Notes: generated by a model from the sequence alone, not told the origin. Counted from the stretch's first letter, positions 1 to 15,829 are shown. The stretch is 35,755 bases of DNA from Halocaridina rubra (GCA_037179515.1 JAXCGZ010017877.1:1-35755); one strand, 5' to 3'. Translations and numbers: made by a program.

Positions 1-105
1 CTTTAAGTAAGTCTTGTTCATTTAACCAAAACTACATTATTTATAGTAAAAATAATGGTTTAATTACGAATTCGTAGTAATAATGATGATAATAATAATA
101 ATAAC

Positions 106-147
<42 letters not shown>

Positions 148-422
148 CTCCCCAATCATCATCAAAGGAAAATTATTGTTGCCAATAATAATAATAATAA
201 TAATAAGATCTAAGGAGAAGTTTTAGAATAGACATCATGAAGGTAATGCAGAGGTATAGTAAACCCAGCAGAGAGCTGGATATTCATTACACATCTTTTA
301 TAATCCTTCACATCTGACAGGTCATTACACTCTCCATCTCTGTTTCTCTTTACAGCCTGATAAAGGCCGTTTTATTTTATAATTTTTGGCCTGTCCTGGT
401 GTCATAATCATCTTTAAATTTT
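1..422 (+). repeat. dispersed retroposon R1, copy 1, with AAT-type microsatellites
   Basis: About 410 bp that recurs inverted at 6293-6712 and in part at 35271-35440. The conserved right end reads through TCCTGGTGTCA and ATAATC into an A/T homopolymer, as expected for a retroposon 3' end. AAT/TAA microsatellites lie at about 85-147 and 188-205. No ORF is recognisable. It could be a SINE or the 3' tail of a LINE; I cannot name the family. Confidence 0.6.
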
Positions 423-442
423 TTTTTTTTTTTTTTTTTTTT

Positions 443-523
443 TAAGGCTGATCCTACTTCGCGATTTTCCTGGTTCGCGCTGGGTCCCGGAACCGAACTA
501 CCACAATAAGAGAGGGAACACTG
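443..523 (+). mobile_element. Tigger 3' end fragment (T1)
   Basis: Only the last ~80 bp of a Tigger copy: the GATCCTACTTCGCGATTTTCC segment, then GGTCCCGGAACCGAA, ending in AACACTG against a (TA)n tract. The same end terminates the complete copies at 2088, 6095, 15186 and 33776. The copy is cut on its left at the poly-T of the preceding retroposon. Confidence 0.75.
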
Positions 524-530
524 AATATAT

Positions 531-622
<92 letters not shown>
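524..622. repeat. (TA)n tract 1
   Basis: About 99 bp of TA with one phase slip near 540. Left neighbour is a Tigger 3' end (..CACTG); right neighbour is a Tigger 5' end (CAGTGTTACC..), so two elements run head to tail across it. Confidence 0.98.
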
Positions 623-2633
<2,011 letters not shown>

Positions 2634-2849
2634 TGACCCCTCGTTTATCACGGGGGTTAGGTTCCAAGTCCGACCGCGATATGTGAATTTCCGCAAAGTA
2701 GGATCACCCTATATGTACATAGGTATTTGACATTTATTTTTACGTTTAAAGTATAAACCCTCCCTGTACTGTTAAAAAACCACCCTTTACTTTATTAATA
2801 ACAGCGTGCAAGCATAAATTTACATTTTTCTGTATATGAAAGTGATAGG

Positions 2850-2979
2850 TAAACTTATGTGAAAGAACCATATTATCATCATGTTCTTGTGAGAGTTTTT
2901 GGAGTGCTGTCACGTGTTCATACAGGGCTGCCAGACGTTCAAGTGTAAGGCCAGGGTCTTCGATTTCCTCGTGGCTCAG
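2850..2979 (-). pseudogene. Tigger transposase C-terminal remnant
   Basis: The minus strand reads EEIEDPGLTLERLAALYEHV and then LQKLSQEHDDNMV. This matches the C-terminal tail of the 30.5-kb copy (EEIEEPGLTLERLAAIYKHV, QQLSQEYDDNMVRS). A stop codon lies just upstream at 2980-2982, and nothing of the catalytic core remains. The tail is acidic or helical in these proteins and follows the DDE domain. It is only a marker of descent and cannot function alone. Confidence 0.75.
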
Positions 2980-3195
2980 TTACGAAGTGAATTGAATATA
3001 CAGTATGTAGGAAAACTCTTGATCATTATGAAAAATATTGAAGTGGAGAGGTCAAGTATCCAATCATTGATATTTTGAAATACAATAGTACTTTGTACTT
3101 TGTACAAACTGGTCTCAATTCAAGTCAGTGTTCAGAAACCAATTGTGTTCCTTCTCCTATGATGGAGGTGGATGGAATTGAAAACTGTTAAAATG

Positions 3196-3601
3196 ACACT
3201 AGTGCTCCCCCAGTAGAGAAAACCTCTTAAATCACACGTTAAAGTAGATATGCAGAAGCCGCTTAAATTAAAGAGGAGTCTATTGAGGAAAAGGAAACGA
3301 TACTGATGCTCCCCCAGTAGAGGAAATCTTGTAAATTGCACGTTAAAGAAGATCTGCAGAAGCCGCTTGAAATTAGAGAGTCTGTTAAGGCAAAGGAAAT
3401 GCTGATGCTCCCCCAGTAGAGGAAATCTTGTAAATCACATGTTAAAGAAGATCTGCAGAAGCCGCTTGAAATTAAAGAGTCTGTTAAGGCAAAGGAAATG
3501 ATACTGATGCTCCCCCAGTAGAGGAAATCTCTTCTAAATCACACGTTAAAGAAGATCTGCAAGAGCCGCTTAAAATTAAAGAGGGGCCTTTTGAGGCATA
3601 G
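3196..3601 (+). repeat. four ~100-bp coding-like tandem units inside Tigger T4
   Basis: GCTCCCCCAGTAGAG recurs at 3204, 3308, 3407 and 3509 (spacings 104, 99 and 102). The last unit is open on the plus strand from 3497 to a TAG at 3599-3601 and reads DTDAPPVEEISSKSHVKEDL, then QEPLKIKEGP. The earlier units carry small indels and stops in that frame. The peptide is charged and repeat-like, with an LKIKE motif. It is antisense to the host Tigger and absent from the other Tigger copies. Origin unknown; a captured host exon is a guess. Confidence 0.6.
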
Positions 3602-4520
3602 GGGACTGTTATCGAAAGAACCCAACCCCTGAAGCATAACATAATAATAAGCTTAACGCGAACTGCGCACTTGTCAGTTAGACTGAACGAGTGAGGCGAG
3701 ACAATGGAAGATGGTGGGAGAACCAAACTTCAATCAAAACGCCAATAAGACTCCGCAATACAGAACATACAGAAAAACAATTATGTGACTCGTCATCTCC
3801 CACCCTTTCAGCCAATACCATTCCATGAAGTATCTCACGTAGGTGCGAGCCTTTGCGTTTTCCAAGACGCCAATACAGTGTACGCTATCGTACAGTATTT
3901 CACATGGTGCGATACTGTGAGTTATATGTTTAAATTTGTTTTTTACTATTTTTTACTGTTTTATTGCTCTTAGGCTAGGAAATACTTATTTCATCAATAA
4001 AATAATGAAAATTTTAATATGTATTAGCTCACGTAGGTGCGACCCTTTTCGTTTTCCGAAACGCTGATACCGGTATCTTATATTAAATGGTGTAATACTG
4101 TGATTATTTATGTTTTTTACTGTTTTATTATTCTTAGGTTAAGAAATACATATTTTATATCAATAAAATAATGAAGCTACTGGAATTTTAATATATGCTA
4201 GCTCACGTAGGTGTGACCTTTTGGGTTTTCCGAAACGCTGATACCGGTATCGTACTTTCTACAGTGCAGAGTTACATGTTAAAATTTATGTTTTTTTACT
4301 ATTTCTTACTGTTTTATTATTCTTAGGCTTGGAAATACATTTCTGTATCAAAGAAACAATGAAAATTTTTGTTTTCAATAAAATAATGAAAATACTGGAA
4401 ATTTTTATTTCTTAAAATTTTAATATTTTCGTATACCCAGAAAAAAAAAATCGCCCCAAAAAAAAGTGATACAGTGAATCCGCGATAGGTGAATCGCAAT
4501 ATAGCAAGGGATTACTGTGT

Positions 4521-4627
<107 letters not shown>

Positions 4628-4867
4628 TGTTACCCCGGTTATTCGCGTTTCTTGGTTTACTTTCTCCCTCTATCGCGGTTTTTTTTTTGGATAAAGTATT
4701 ATTTTATTTCAAGGGTATATGCAAAAATATTAAAATATTAAAAAAAAAAATTCTCAGTATTTTCATTTTTTTTTTATTGAAAAAAACATATTTCACTATC
4801 TAATGGATACAAAAAAATTACTTCCCATCCTACGAATAATAAAACAGTACAAAATAGTAAAAAACAT

Positions 4868-5050
4868 AAATGTAGATAGATAGATAGATATGTTTATTGA
4901 CCACCTCTTTTGAAAAGTACAGTATAATCTTTACAAAAGGAATATTTTGTCCAAATTACAATGAATAAATACAATAGATTTTGTACAATCATCAAATAAG
5001 TAGATGAATTTTAAATTAATATACATTGTACTAATAACTGAATGATATAC
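4868..5050. mobile_element. short insertion with a (GATA)n end inside T5
   Basis: Between the Tigger phrases AACATAAATGTAGATA and ATAACTCACAGTATTGCATC lies ~180 bp absent from the other Tigger copies. It starts with TAGATAGATAGATAGATA and TGTTTATTGACC. A simple-repeat end suits a SINE or LINE tail. The family is not recognised and the edges are approximate. Confidence 0.5.
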
Positions 5051-5667
5051 GTACGTACAGCATAACTCACAGTATTGCATCATACGAAATAGTGTTCGAT
5101 AGCGTACAATGCATTGGGGTCGCAGCTACGTGAGCTAGCATATATATTTATATTTCCAGTAGTTTCATGATTTTATTGATAAAAAAAACGTATTTATTAG
5201 CCTAAGAATAATCAAACAGTAAAAAATAGTAAAAAACATAAATACTTACAGTATTGCAACATGTAAAATACGATACCGCTATCAGCGTTTTGGACAAAGA
5301 CTCGTTCAGTCTAACTCACGTGTGCGCCGTTCACGTTGTGCTTATTAAACGCTTTGCTTGTGTTCGATAGCGTACAATGTATTGGGGTCGCAGCTACGTG
5401 AGCTAGCATATATATTTATATTTCCAGTAGTTTCATGATTTTATTGATAAAAAAAAAAGTATTTCTTAGCCTAAGAATAATATAACAGTAAAAAATAGCA
5501 AAAAACATAAATACTAACAGTATTGCAACATGTAAAATACGATACCGCAATCAGCGTTTCAGGCAAAGGCTTCCACCATCTTCCATTGTCTCGCCTCACT
5601 CGTGTGTGCCATTCATGTTAATATATTTTGCTTGTGATTTTTTTACTTGCATATTTTAACCTTTGCA

Positions 5668-5817
5668 ATGCCTCCCAAGCATCCTTCATCTTCAAAGGCT
5701 TCTTGTAGTGAGCCTAAGTGGAAAAGGAAAATGTTAACCATTGTAAATAAAGTGAAACTCTTAGATACGTTTAAAGAAGGAAAAAAGTTTGTGGATGTCG
5801 GCCACTATTTTACGTAA
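5668..5817 (+). pseudogene. Tigger N-terminal helix-turn-helix ORF, truncated
   Basis: ATG at 5668 opens 49 codons (MPPKHPSSSKASCSEPKWKR, then LTIVNKVKLLDTF and KEGKKFVDVG) ending at TAA 5815. This matches the first ~45 residues of the Tigger transposase, the basic leader and the first part of the pogo/CENP-B N-terminal DNA-binding domain. The ORF stops where the internal deletion joins the 3' UTR. The leader upstream is retained, so a short DNA-binding peptide could in principle be expressed. The helix-turn-helix is probably incomplete. In pogo families such fragments are usually inert deletion products. Confidence 0.65.
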
Positions 5818-6092
5818 ACGTAAAAATCATTGTAAAATATGGAGCCTATGTATGTCAAGTCATCATCACCTCATACATGGTAAGTTTTCCTATCACTTTC
5901 ATAAAAAAATTACGTTGCTTGCTGTTAATTATAATGTAAAGGGTGTTTTTTTAACAGTACAGGGAGGGTTTATACAGTGTAAACATAAAAATACATTAAA
6001 ATATCTATGTACATATAGGCTGATCCTACTCCGCGGATTTCCTGGTTCGCGCCGGGTCCCGGAACCGAACTACCGCGATAAGTGAGGTAACA

Positions 6093-6292
<200 letters not shown>

Positions 6293-6712
6293 ATTTTTTT
6301 TTTTTTTTTTTTTAAGATTATTGTGACACCAGGATGGACCAAAAATGATAAAATAAAACAGCCTTTATCAGGCTGTAAAGAGACACAGATGGAGAGTGTA
6401 ATGACCTGTCAGATATGAAGGGATTATAAAAGATGTGTAATTAATATCCAGCTCTCTGCTGGGTTTTAATATACCTCTGCATTACTTTAATGATGTCTAT
6501 TCCAAAAATTCTCCTTAGATCTTATTATTATTATAATCTTTATTATTAATTATTATTATTATTATTATTATTATTATTTTTAACAATAATTTTCCTTTGA
6601 TGATGATAGTGGAGATTATTATTATTATTATTATTATTTTTATTACGAATTTGTAATTAAGCCATTATTTTTAAAATAAATAATGTAGTTTTGGTTGAAT
6701 GAACAAGAGTTA
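6293..6712 (-). repeat. dispersed retroposon R1, copy 2 (inverted)
   Basis: Reverse complement of 1-422 at high identity. Its poly-A tail appears here as the T-run 6293-6313, next to ATTATTGTGACACC. It shares AAAGATGTGTAAT, CAGCTCTCTGCTGGG and the AAT/ATT microsatellites with copy 1. The far end, GAACAAGAGTTAATTAAAG, abuts the CT-rich start of the LINE. Confidence 0.7.
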
Positions 6713-6718
6713 ATTAAA

Positions 6719-8083
6719 GATCTCTCTCTCTCTCTCTCTCCCTCACCGAGGCTCCCACTTCGAGCAGGAGGTCATAACCTTATCAGGGTGGTGAGTGACA
6801 TTCTCCGTGGCCTTGACATCGACCTGCCAGTGCAGGCGGCTGTCCCAGATTTACCACCCTGGCGTGTCCCCCTCCCCACTGTCAAATATACACCGACCTC
6901 GAAGGATGTCTATCCCCCCCTGCAGAGACAGTTAGCTCTGGAGACTATCGCTGATGTGTCCACGTCTGTCCCTGCAGCACACCACGTCTATGTTGATGGT
7001 TCTGTGCAAGCAGATGGGAGGGCGGCATGTGCTGTGTTTTCCCCCACCATGGAGCCGCCTGTGCCGGCTGATTCATGGATTGGCCGTAGACTACCCACCT
7101 CGTCGAGCTCCACCTACTGTGAACTGAATGCCATCTTGGATGCCGTGACTCTGCTTGTTGGACGACGAGTGAATGGGGTAATAATTTGTGACTCCCAATC
7201 GGCCCTACAAGCCCTATCCTCGCCAAGACCCATCTGTGGCCGTGCTGTGGGAGATATACTATGTCGCCTCGCGGCCGCTCAGGATGCTTCTCTTGTAGTG
7301 TCGTTTGTATGGACGCCCTCTCACATTGGGCTGACTGGCAACGACACAGCGGATCGTCTTGCCAAGGCGGCCTGTATGCTGGATGGGCATGCTGTGGACA
7401 CTGAGCCCTCCCTCCGATGCCTACGTAACATCATCTACTCAGCTGGGTTTGTCATGACGGTCCAGCGCAGGGACACGGAGAGGGCCAACAGTGTGTCCAT
7501 ACAGCACCATGATCACTTTCTTCACAGTCGCTATAAGTATCGCAGACGCGGGTTAATGGTGCGGAAAAACAATGTAGTTAGTGCTCGGCTCAGAATGGGG
7601 TATCGGCCTTTATGGCAGGTCTCCCAGACTCTAGATATGCCACAGTACACCTCCTGTAAATTATGCGACCGTCCTAATGCTAACACTCTTGACCACTATT
7701 GTCTTCAGTGCCCCACAGTGAGAGATGTTTTACCACGAGGTCAGAACTTAATACAGATATGCTCATTTTTACTTAATGACGACAACCTTGATGTTATTCT
7801 TGCTTGTTAACCTCACTTTGGTGGCCATTAATTATATTGAATTATACATATATTTTCTGTATGTGTATTCTGTGATTCTCTGAGCTTTACTTTTGTATAT
7901 AATGTACTCTGTGCTGCCATACTGTGAGTTGTGTGTTAGTATACAGCAATGTTTTATCAATGTGTACATCTCCCTGTAAACTATATTCTATTCTTGGTTT
8001 TGTATCCATTTGAAGCATTATTTGTATGAATTCATGTAATGTCTGACGCCTTGGCGCAATAAATTAATAAAATAATAATAATC
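6719..8083 (+). mobile_element. 5'-truncated LINE (I-like) with RNase H and an A/T-rich tail
   Basis: About 1.36 kb: the 3' portion of a non-LTR retrotransposon. The reverse transcriptase is gone. What remains is the RNase H domain, a CCHC-type C-terminus, ~270 bp of 3' UTR and a tail of TAA-like units (AATAAATTAATAAAATAATA). CT-rich simple repeat stands at both edges (6720-6746 and 8083-8098), consistent with target duplication in a CT tract. A TAA-type tail after an RNase H domain fits the I clade; I cannot assign a named family. Confidence 0.7.
6747..7810 (+). CDS. LINE ORF2 C-terminal part: RNase H plus zinc-knuckle tail (partial)
   Basis: An open frame of ~355 codons ending at TAA 7808. 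The RNase H fold shows VYVDGS, STYCELNA, VIICDSQSAL and TPSHIGLTGNDTADRLAKAA. These supply D101, E143, D166, H210 and D220, numbered from the frame's first in-frame start-type codon (TTG) at 6695, which lies in flanking DNA. The C-terminus has C-x2-C-x9-H-x4-C (C321, C324, H334, C339), common downstream of RNase H in LINEs. In the intact element this enzyme removes RNA from the RNA:DNA hybrid during target-primed reverse transcription. The missing upstream part (endonuclease, RT) means no autonomous function. The absence of stops suggests a fairly recent insertion. Confidence 0.85.
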
Positions 8084-8340
8084 TCTCTCCCTCTCTCCAA
8101 CATTCCATTCTACCCAATAGGGTGGGCGTATATATAATGTATAATGATGATGATCTTTTCTTATCGTAATCCTCTTTGTACTGGTGGAAGAAGCCTCCCC
8201 GGGCGCTTATTTACTATATTTAAAAAAAAAAAAAATTAATATAGTAAATAAGCGCCCGCGGAGGCTTCTTACACCAGTACAAAGAGGATTACGATAAGAC
8301 AAGATCATCATCATTATACATTATATATACACCCACCCTA
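8084..8340. repeat. inverted repeat made of LINE 3'-UTR ends
   Basis: Left arm ~8120-8219 and right arm ~8239-8340 are reverse complements around an A/T centre at ~8220-8238. Shared phrases are ATAATGTATAATGATGATGA, TCCTCTTTGTACTGGTG and GCGCTTATTTACTATA. The same ~100-bp phrase follows the LINE coding remnant at 16811-16895 and occurs alone at 30384-30442, so it is a LINE 3' UTR. Two such ends sit tail to tail here. Confidence 0.75.
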
Positions 8341-8414
8341 CCTCTGTCATATGTCTATCTACTCTACATTTGAAGGTATCTATTGTAATGGCATTTATTA
8401 TCCTACTATGAATA
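8341..8414 (-). pseudogene. CR1/Jockey-like LINE RT tail, distal part cut off by the hAT
   Basis: Minus-strand continuation of the remnant at 11361-11600, separated from it by the hAT insertion. It corresponds to the plus-strand segment at ~16735-16810 (CACCTTCAAATGTAGATTAGA and GACATATGACAGAGGTAGGG). There the peptide resembles the last helix of CR1-type reverse transcriptases (..DTFKCRLDRHMTEVG). Too short and interrupted to function. Confidence 0.6.
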
Positions 8415-8422
8415 CTCTACGG
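8415..8422. other. 8-bp target-site duplication, left copy
   Basis: CTCTACGG directly precedes the hAT start and is repeated exactly at 11353-11360 after its end. An 8-bp duplication is the hallmark of hAT insertion. Confidence 0.95.
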
Positions 8423-8832
8423 CAGGGGTGTGCAACCTGCGGCCCTCAAAGGCTTTCATTGCAGCCCTTTCTCCTAAAAATAAATAAGCTACAGTGCGGC
8501 CCTCAGAGAGAGACAGAGAGAGCGCCTCGAACTGAATATTCCAACAACTTTTTCTCAATCTCTCTCTCTTGTGTTTTCATCAACAACCCTTCCTTAATAA
8601 CCGATGGTACGAGGGGTCATCGTTATCAGTAACCCCTTTTAAGATCATTGTAAACACCGAAACGATCATTATTTTTAAGGCTGGATGATTACACTTTTTA
8701 CACTCTCTGCTATGCTTTGCAGTACAGCTGTACAGGAATTAATATAGTTCTCAGTTTATCTCAGACTCAAGTGGTGAAATCAGTGTGCTTCATTTGTTGT
8801 GGTTGATTTGTGATTACCGGTATTCTAAGTCT

Positions 8833-9120
8833 AAGTCTAACTAAGTTGTTTATGTTGCAGTTTTGTGATTGGCTTTAGAAAACTTGCAAGCAAAACATTT
8901 TGAGAATTATATATTTCCGCTGAAATTTGGTACTAATTATATTGCAATCTATTACATTATTCTAAATTAAAGCCTTTAATAAAGAAAAATGTAATAGATT
9001 GCAACATAATTAATACCACATTTTCAGCAGAAATATATAATTCTCAAAATGCTTTGCTTGCAAGTTTTCTAAAGCCAATCACAAAACTGCAACATACACA
9101 ACTTAATTAGAGTTAGTCTT
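8833..9120. repeat. long hairpin in the hAT leader
   Basis: Left arm 8833-8958 and right arm 8988-9120 pair with few mismatches around a ~29-bp loop. Matching phrases include GATTGGCTTTAGAAAACTTG with CAAGTTTTCTAAAGCCAATC, and TTGCAATCTATTACATT with its complement. If transcribed, it would fold into a near-continuous ~120-bp duplex. Confidence 0.9.
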
Positions 9121-9186
9121 TAATTTAAAGTTAACTTTTTCCTATTATATATTTTGCTCAGCAGGAGAGATCTTATTGCACTAATA

Positions 9187-10989
9187 ATGGCTTCTACGAG
9201 TAAAAAACGCAAGATTTCAGATGAAAACCGGAGTTTTCAAGAGAAATGGACTGAACAATATTTATGCATACAATCAGGGGGGAAAGCATTGTGCCTTGTG
9301 TGCCATGAAACCATTTCTGTTTTAAAAGAATATAACATAAAAAGACACTACATCACAAAGCACAAAGAGTATGAAAATATGACAGGTGAAGCACGCAAAG
9401 AAAAAATATCATTCTTGCAGAAATCTCTGAAAGGACAACAGTCAGTGTTTACAAAGAAACTTAAGGAATATGATGCATCTCTCAAAACAAGCTTTTTGAT
9501 TAGTCAAATCCTTGCAAAAGGACTCAAGCCCTATTCTGATGGTGAGGTAATTAAATAATGTTTGTGTGTAGCCTCAGACAATATGTTTCCTGACAAAAAG
9601 AAACTAGTTGAAAACATAAGCCTTTCAAGATATACTGTTGCTAGAATAGACAGTCTTTCAGGGAATATTGAAAGTACAATTGCCAAGCGAGTTAGTGCTT
9701 TTTCTTCATACTCTGTTGCTCTTGATGAGAGCTGTGACACCGCAGACACTGCACAACTGGCTGTGTATATTAGGGGAGTTGACAATGACTATAATATTAC
9801 AGAGGAAATGGTTTCACTACAAAGCATGAAGGGGACCACAACAGGACAATCTATTTTTGATGAATTGGAAAAAGCATTGGCAAGGTTTGGACTGGACTAC
9901 ACTAATTTAGTTTCCATTACAACAGATGGTGCGCCTGCGATGTCTGGTCAGAGAAATGGGGTTGTTGGATTACTGAAGACTAGAATGGGGTCTCAAAATA
10001 TTGACTTCGGTTCACTTATTGTCCTGCATTGTATCATACACCAGGAAGCTTTATGTGCGAAGACAATAAACTATCAGCATGTGACTAATATTCTCGTGAA
10101 AGCTGTCAATTTCATTAGGTCAAGAGGTCTAAATCACCGCGAGTTTCAGCAGTTAATGGCAGACATTGATGCAGAGTACAGTGATGTGAAGTATTTTTGT
10201 GAGGTAAGGTGGCTAAGCAAAGCAGGAATGTTGAAGAGAGCATATGACCTTTTGGAAGAAATTGCGCTGTTCTTAGATATGAAAGGTAATGCTATCCCTG
10301 AATTGAGAGATAAGAAATGGAGATGTGATTTAGCATTTTTAGTAGATATAACTGATCATCTTAGTGCACTGAATGTTAGACTTCAAGGAAAAGATCAACT
10401 AATAAATGAGATGTTCTCACTGATCAAAGGCTTCCAGATAAAATTGCGTCTGTGGGAGTCACGAATCAGAAACCAAAACCCAGCCCACTTTCCTACACTG
10501 AAAAACCATGACACTAGCAACCCTCAGTATCAGAAGTATGGTGACAAATTGGCAGTCTTACGAGAGGAATTTTCAGAAAGATTTGGTGACCTCAAGAAAC
10601 ATTCACAAGCCATTGAAGTCTTTGCTTCTCCTTTTTCTGTGGATGTGACAGCAATTCCCGAGGACATACAGATGGAAATAATTGAACTACAGTGCAATGA
10701 TGAACTAAGAAAGAAGTTTGATGATAGTTCAGTATACCAGTTTTATAAGAAGCATGTATCAGTAACAGTGTATCCAAAACTCTCTGCTCATGCAAGGAAA
10801 ACGATGGCAGTGTTTGGTAGCACGTATGTATGTGAGCAACATTTTTCAAAAATGAATCTAGTTAAAAACAAGCATAGGTCTTTACTTACTGATGAACATT
10901 TGGAATGCACCCTGCGTGTAGCCACATCATCCATACAGCCTGATATTGATGAGTTGGTGTCCCAAATGCAACATCAACCATCTCACTAG
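9187..10989 (+). pseudogene. hAT transposase, one nonsense codon
   Basis: ATG at 9187 (MASTSKKRKISDENRSF) opens a 600-codon frame broken only by TAA at 9556 (codon 124); the same frame continues to 10989. The N-terminal BED-type zinc finger shows C36-x2-C39..H54-x4-H59 (CLVCHE.., HYITKH). The catalytic domain shows SVALDESCD (D180) and TTDGAPAMSG (D247), then CEVRWLSKAGML. The C-terminal hAT dimerisation region shows FGSTYVCEQHFSKMN and HRSLLTDEHLECTLRVA. It resembles the Charlie-type transposases related to GTF2IRD2 and ZBED5. The enzyme would excise and insert DNA with 8-bp duplications. The stop probably replaced GAA or a similar codon; without read-through the product lacks the catalytic part. 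An ATG inside the second segment could start a finger-less protein. Confidence 0.9.
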
Positions 10990-11352
10990 GGTAGCCTTTC
11001 ATTTGCTCGTTAATGATTAGGAAAATGTCTGTGTTTGATAATTCTTATGTTAATGATCCCAGTTAACCAATAAGTAATTATCTATGTTTGTATATTATAA
11101 TAATAAGGTACAGTAGCCTTTCATTTGCTCATTTACAGTAAGGAAAATACTTTTGTTTCAGACAATTCTTATTTTTGTGACCCCAATTTAAATAAAAAAA
11201 GTAACAAGCTAATTATCTATCTTTATTAGTATAATCTCACATAATATGTCTTCGATCGTAGTAAATAGCATGAAATAGTAAGATTATGTGGCCCTCCATA
11301 CCAACAGAGTCGTGACTAGTGGCCCTTTGGGAAAAAAGGCTGCACACCCCTG

Positions 11353-11360
11353 CTCTACGG
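11353..11360. other. 8-bp target-site duplication, right copy
   Basis: Exact repeat of CTCTACGG from 8415-8422, immediately after the hAT terminus CCCCTG. Confidence 0.95.
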
Positions 11361-11600
11361 TATTACCAAGCCAATTTTCAACAATTTCCCTTCTAAACCT
11401 AAATTTATCAAGATTAAATCCATTACTCATTACGAGTTCTGGTTTGATCATGAATTTTTAAATCTTTATTAATATCACCCTTGTTAATCCCTTTAAGCCA
11501 TTTATACACCTCAATCATATCCCCCCTAACTCTATGCCTCTCTAGAGAATGTAGATTAAGTTTTTTTAATCTGTCATATCGTAGATTTAGGCATTGCATA
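11361..11600 (-). pseudogene. CR1/Jockey-like LINE RT C-terminal remnant
   Basis: The minus-strand translation carries LERHRVRGDMIEVYKW-type sequence and a following N-G-F-N-L-D-K-F-R-F-R-R-E stretch. This pattern is typical of the thumb and C-terminal end of CR1/Jockey reverse transcriptases (RRxRGDxIEVYK.., then a Lx(K/R)xRxR block). It is cut by the hAT at 11352 and continues at 8414. A frame change lies near the middle, as in the inverted copy at 16478. No catalytic RT motif remains. Confidence 0.6.
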
Positions 11601-12061
11601 ATTAATTTTTTTTTCGTTTTTTAGTCTTGCTTTGGTTATTTATAATTCTTATTTTATCTTTGTATACATTTGCAGATAGAGGCTCGTTGTCCTGCATCCT
11701 CCTCCTCTTCTAAAGTTACTTGCTCACTGCCACCATGCATGTCCCAGTGTACTGTATAACTGTTGCCCACTGCATAATAGAGTAAAGTATAGTAATGTAT
11801 GTTAATTTCTAGCTGTAAAGTGAATATGAATATCCTTTGTATACTCTGAAAAATAGATACAGGGCTTTCTGCTTTGCTATGTAGTAATAACAAAAGTTTT
11901 TTACTTATCTTATATCTTTGGCATGGTGTGTCTATGTAAGGTTTGGAACGTATCTATGCCCTTTATCATTGTTTCCTATGGAAAATAAATTGTTTTTTCA
12001 CGCAATTTTCCATTTACCCGACACTTCTGAGAACCTATCTAGGCGTTATTCTGAGAACTAG

Positions 12062-12062
<1 letters not shown>
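11601..12062 (-). repeat. repeat block F, copy 1, ending in a TA-flanked pogo-like terminus
   Basis: Inverted counterpart of 16003-16470. Its outer end (minus strand) is CACCTAGTTCTCAGAATAAC, directly against (TA)n. This layout resembles the neighbouring Tigger termini. The inner end meets the LINE remnant through an A-run (T-run here). No convincing ORF. Confidence 0.55.

Positions 12063-12064
<2 letters not shown>

Positions 12065-12140
<76 letters not shown>
12065..12140. repeat. (TA)n tract 6
   Basis: About 76 bp of TA between the outer end of block F (..CTAGGTG) and the Tigger T6 3' end (CAGTGTTCC..). Confidence 0.98.

Positions 12141-15829
<3,689 letters not shown>

Larger units (their letters stand above)
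8423..11352 (+). mobile_element. complete hAT transposon (GTF2IRD2/ZBED-like transposase), 2930 bp
   Basis: Ends CAGGGGTGTGCAACC and GGCTGCACACCCCTG form terminal inverted repeats, bounded by exact 8-bp duplications CTCTACGG. It interrupts a LINE remnant that is uninterrupted at ~16735, giving an independent empty-site comparison. Contents: a 5' leader with a ~130-bp-arm hairpin (8833-9120), a near-intact transposase frame (9187-10989) and a 3' UTR with an imperfect ~120-bp duplication (TAGCCTTTCATTTGCTC near 10992 and 11113). A polyadenylation signal AATAAA lies at 11191. Confidence 0.95.

Noticed and set aside
3132..3341. Minus-strand frame over the T4 repeats as the coding strand
   Set aside because: The last unit is open and more protein-like on the plus strand; the minus frames are broken at unit boundaries.
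6945..7226. Minus-strand frame over the LINE RNase H region
   Set aside because: The opposite strand carries the RNase H catalytic residues in order.
11654..11893. 79-residue minus-strand frame in block F
   Set aside because: The inverted copy at ~16230-16400 does not preserve the frame, so it is not under coding constraint.
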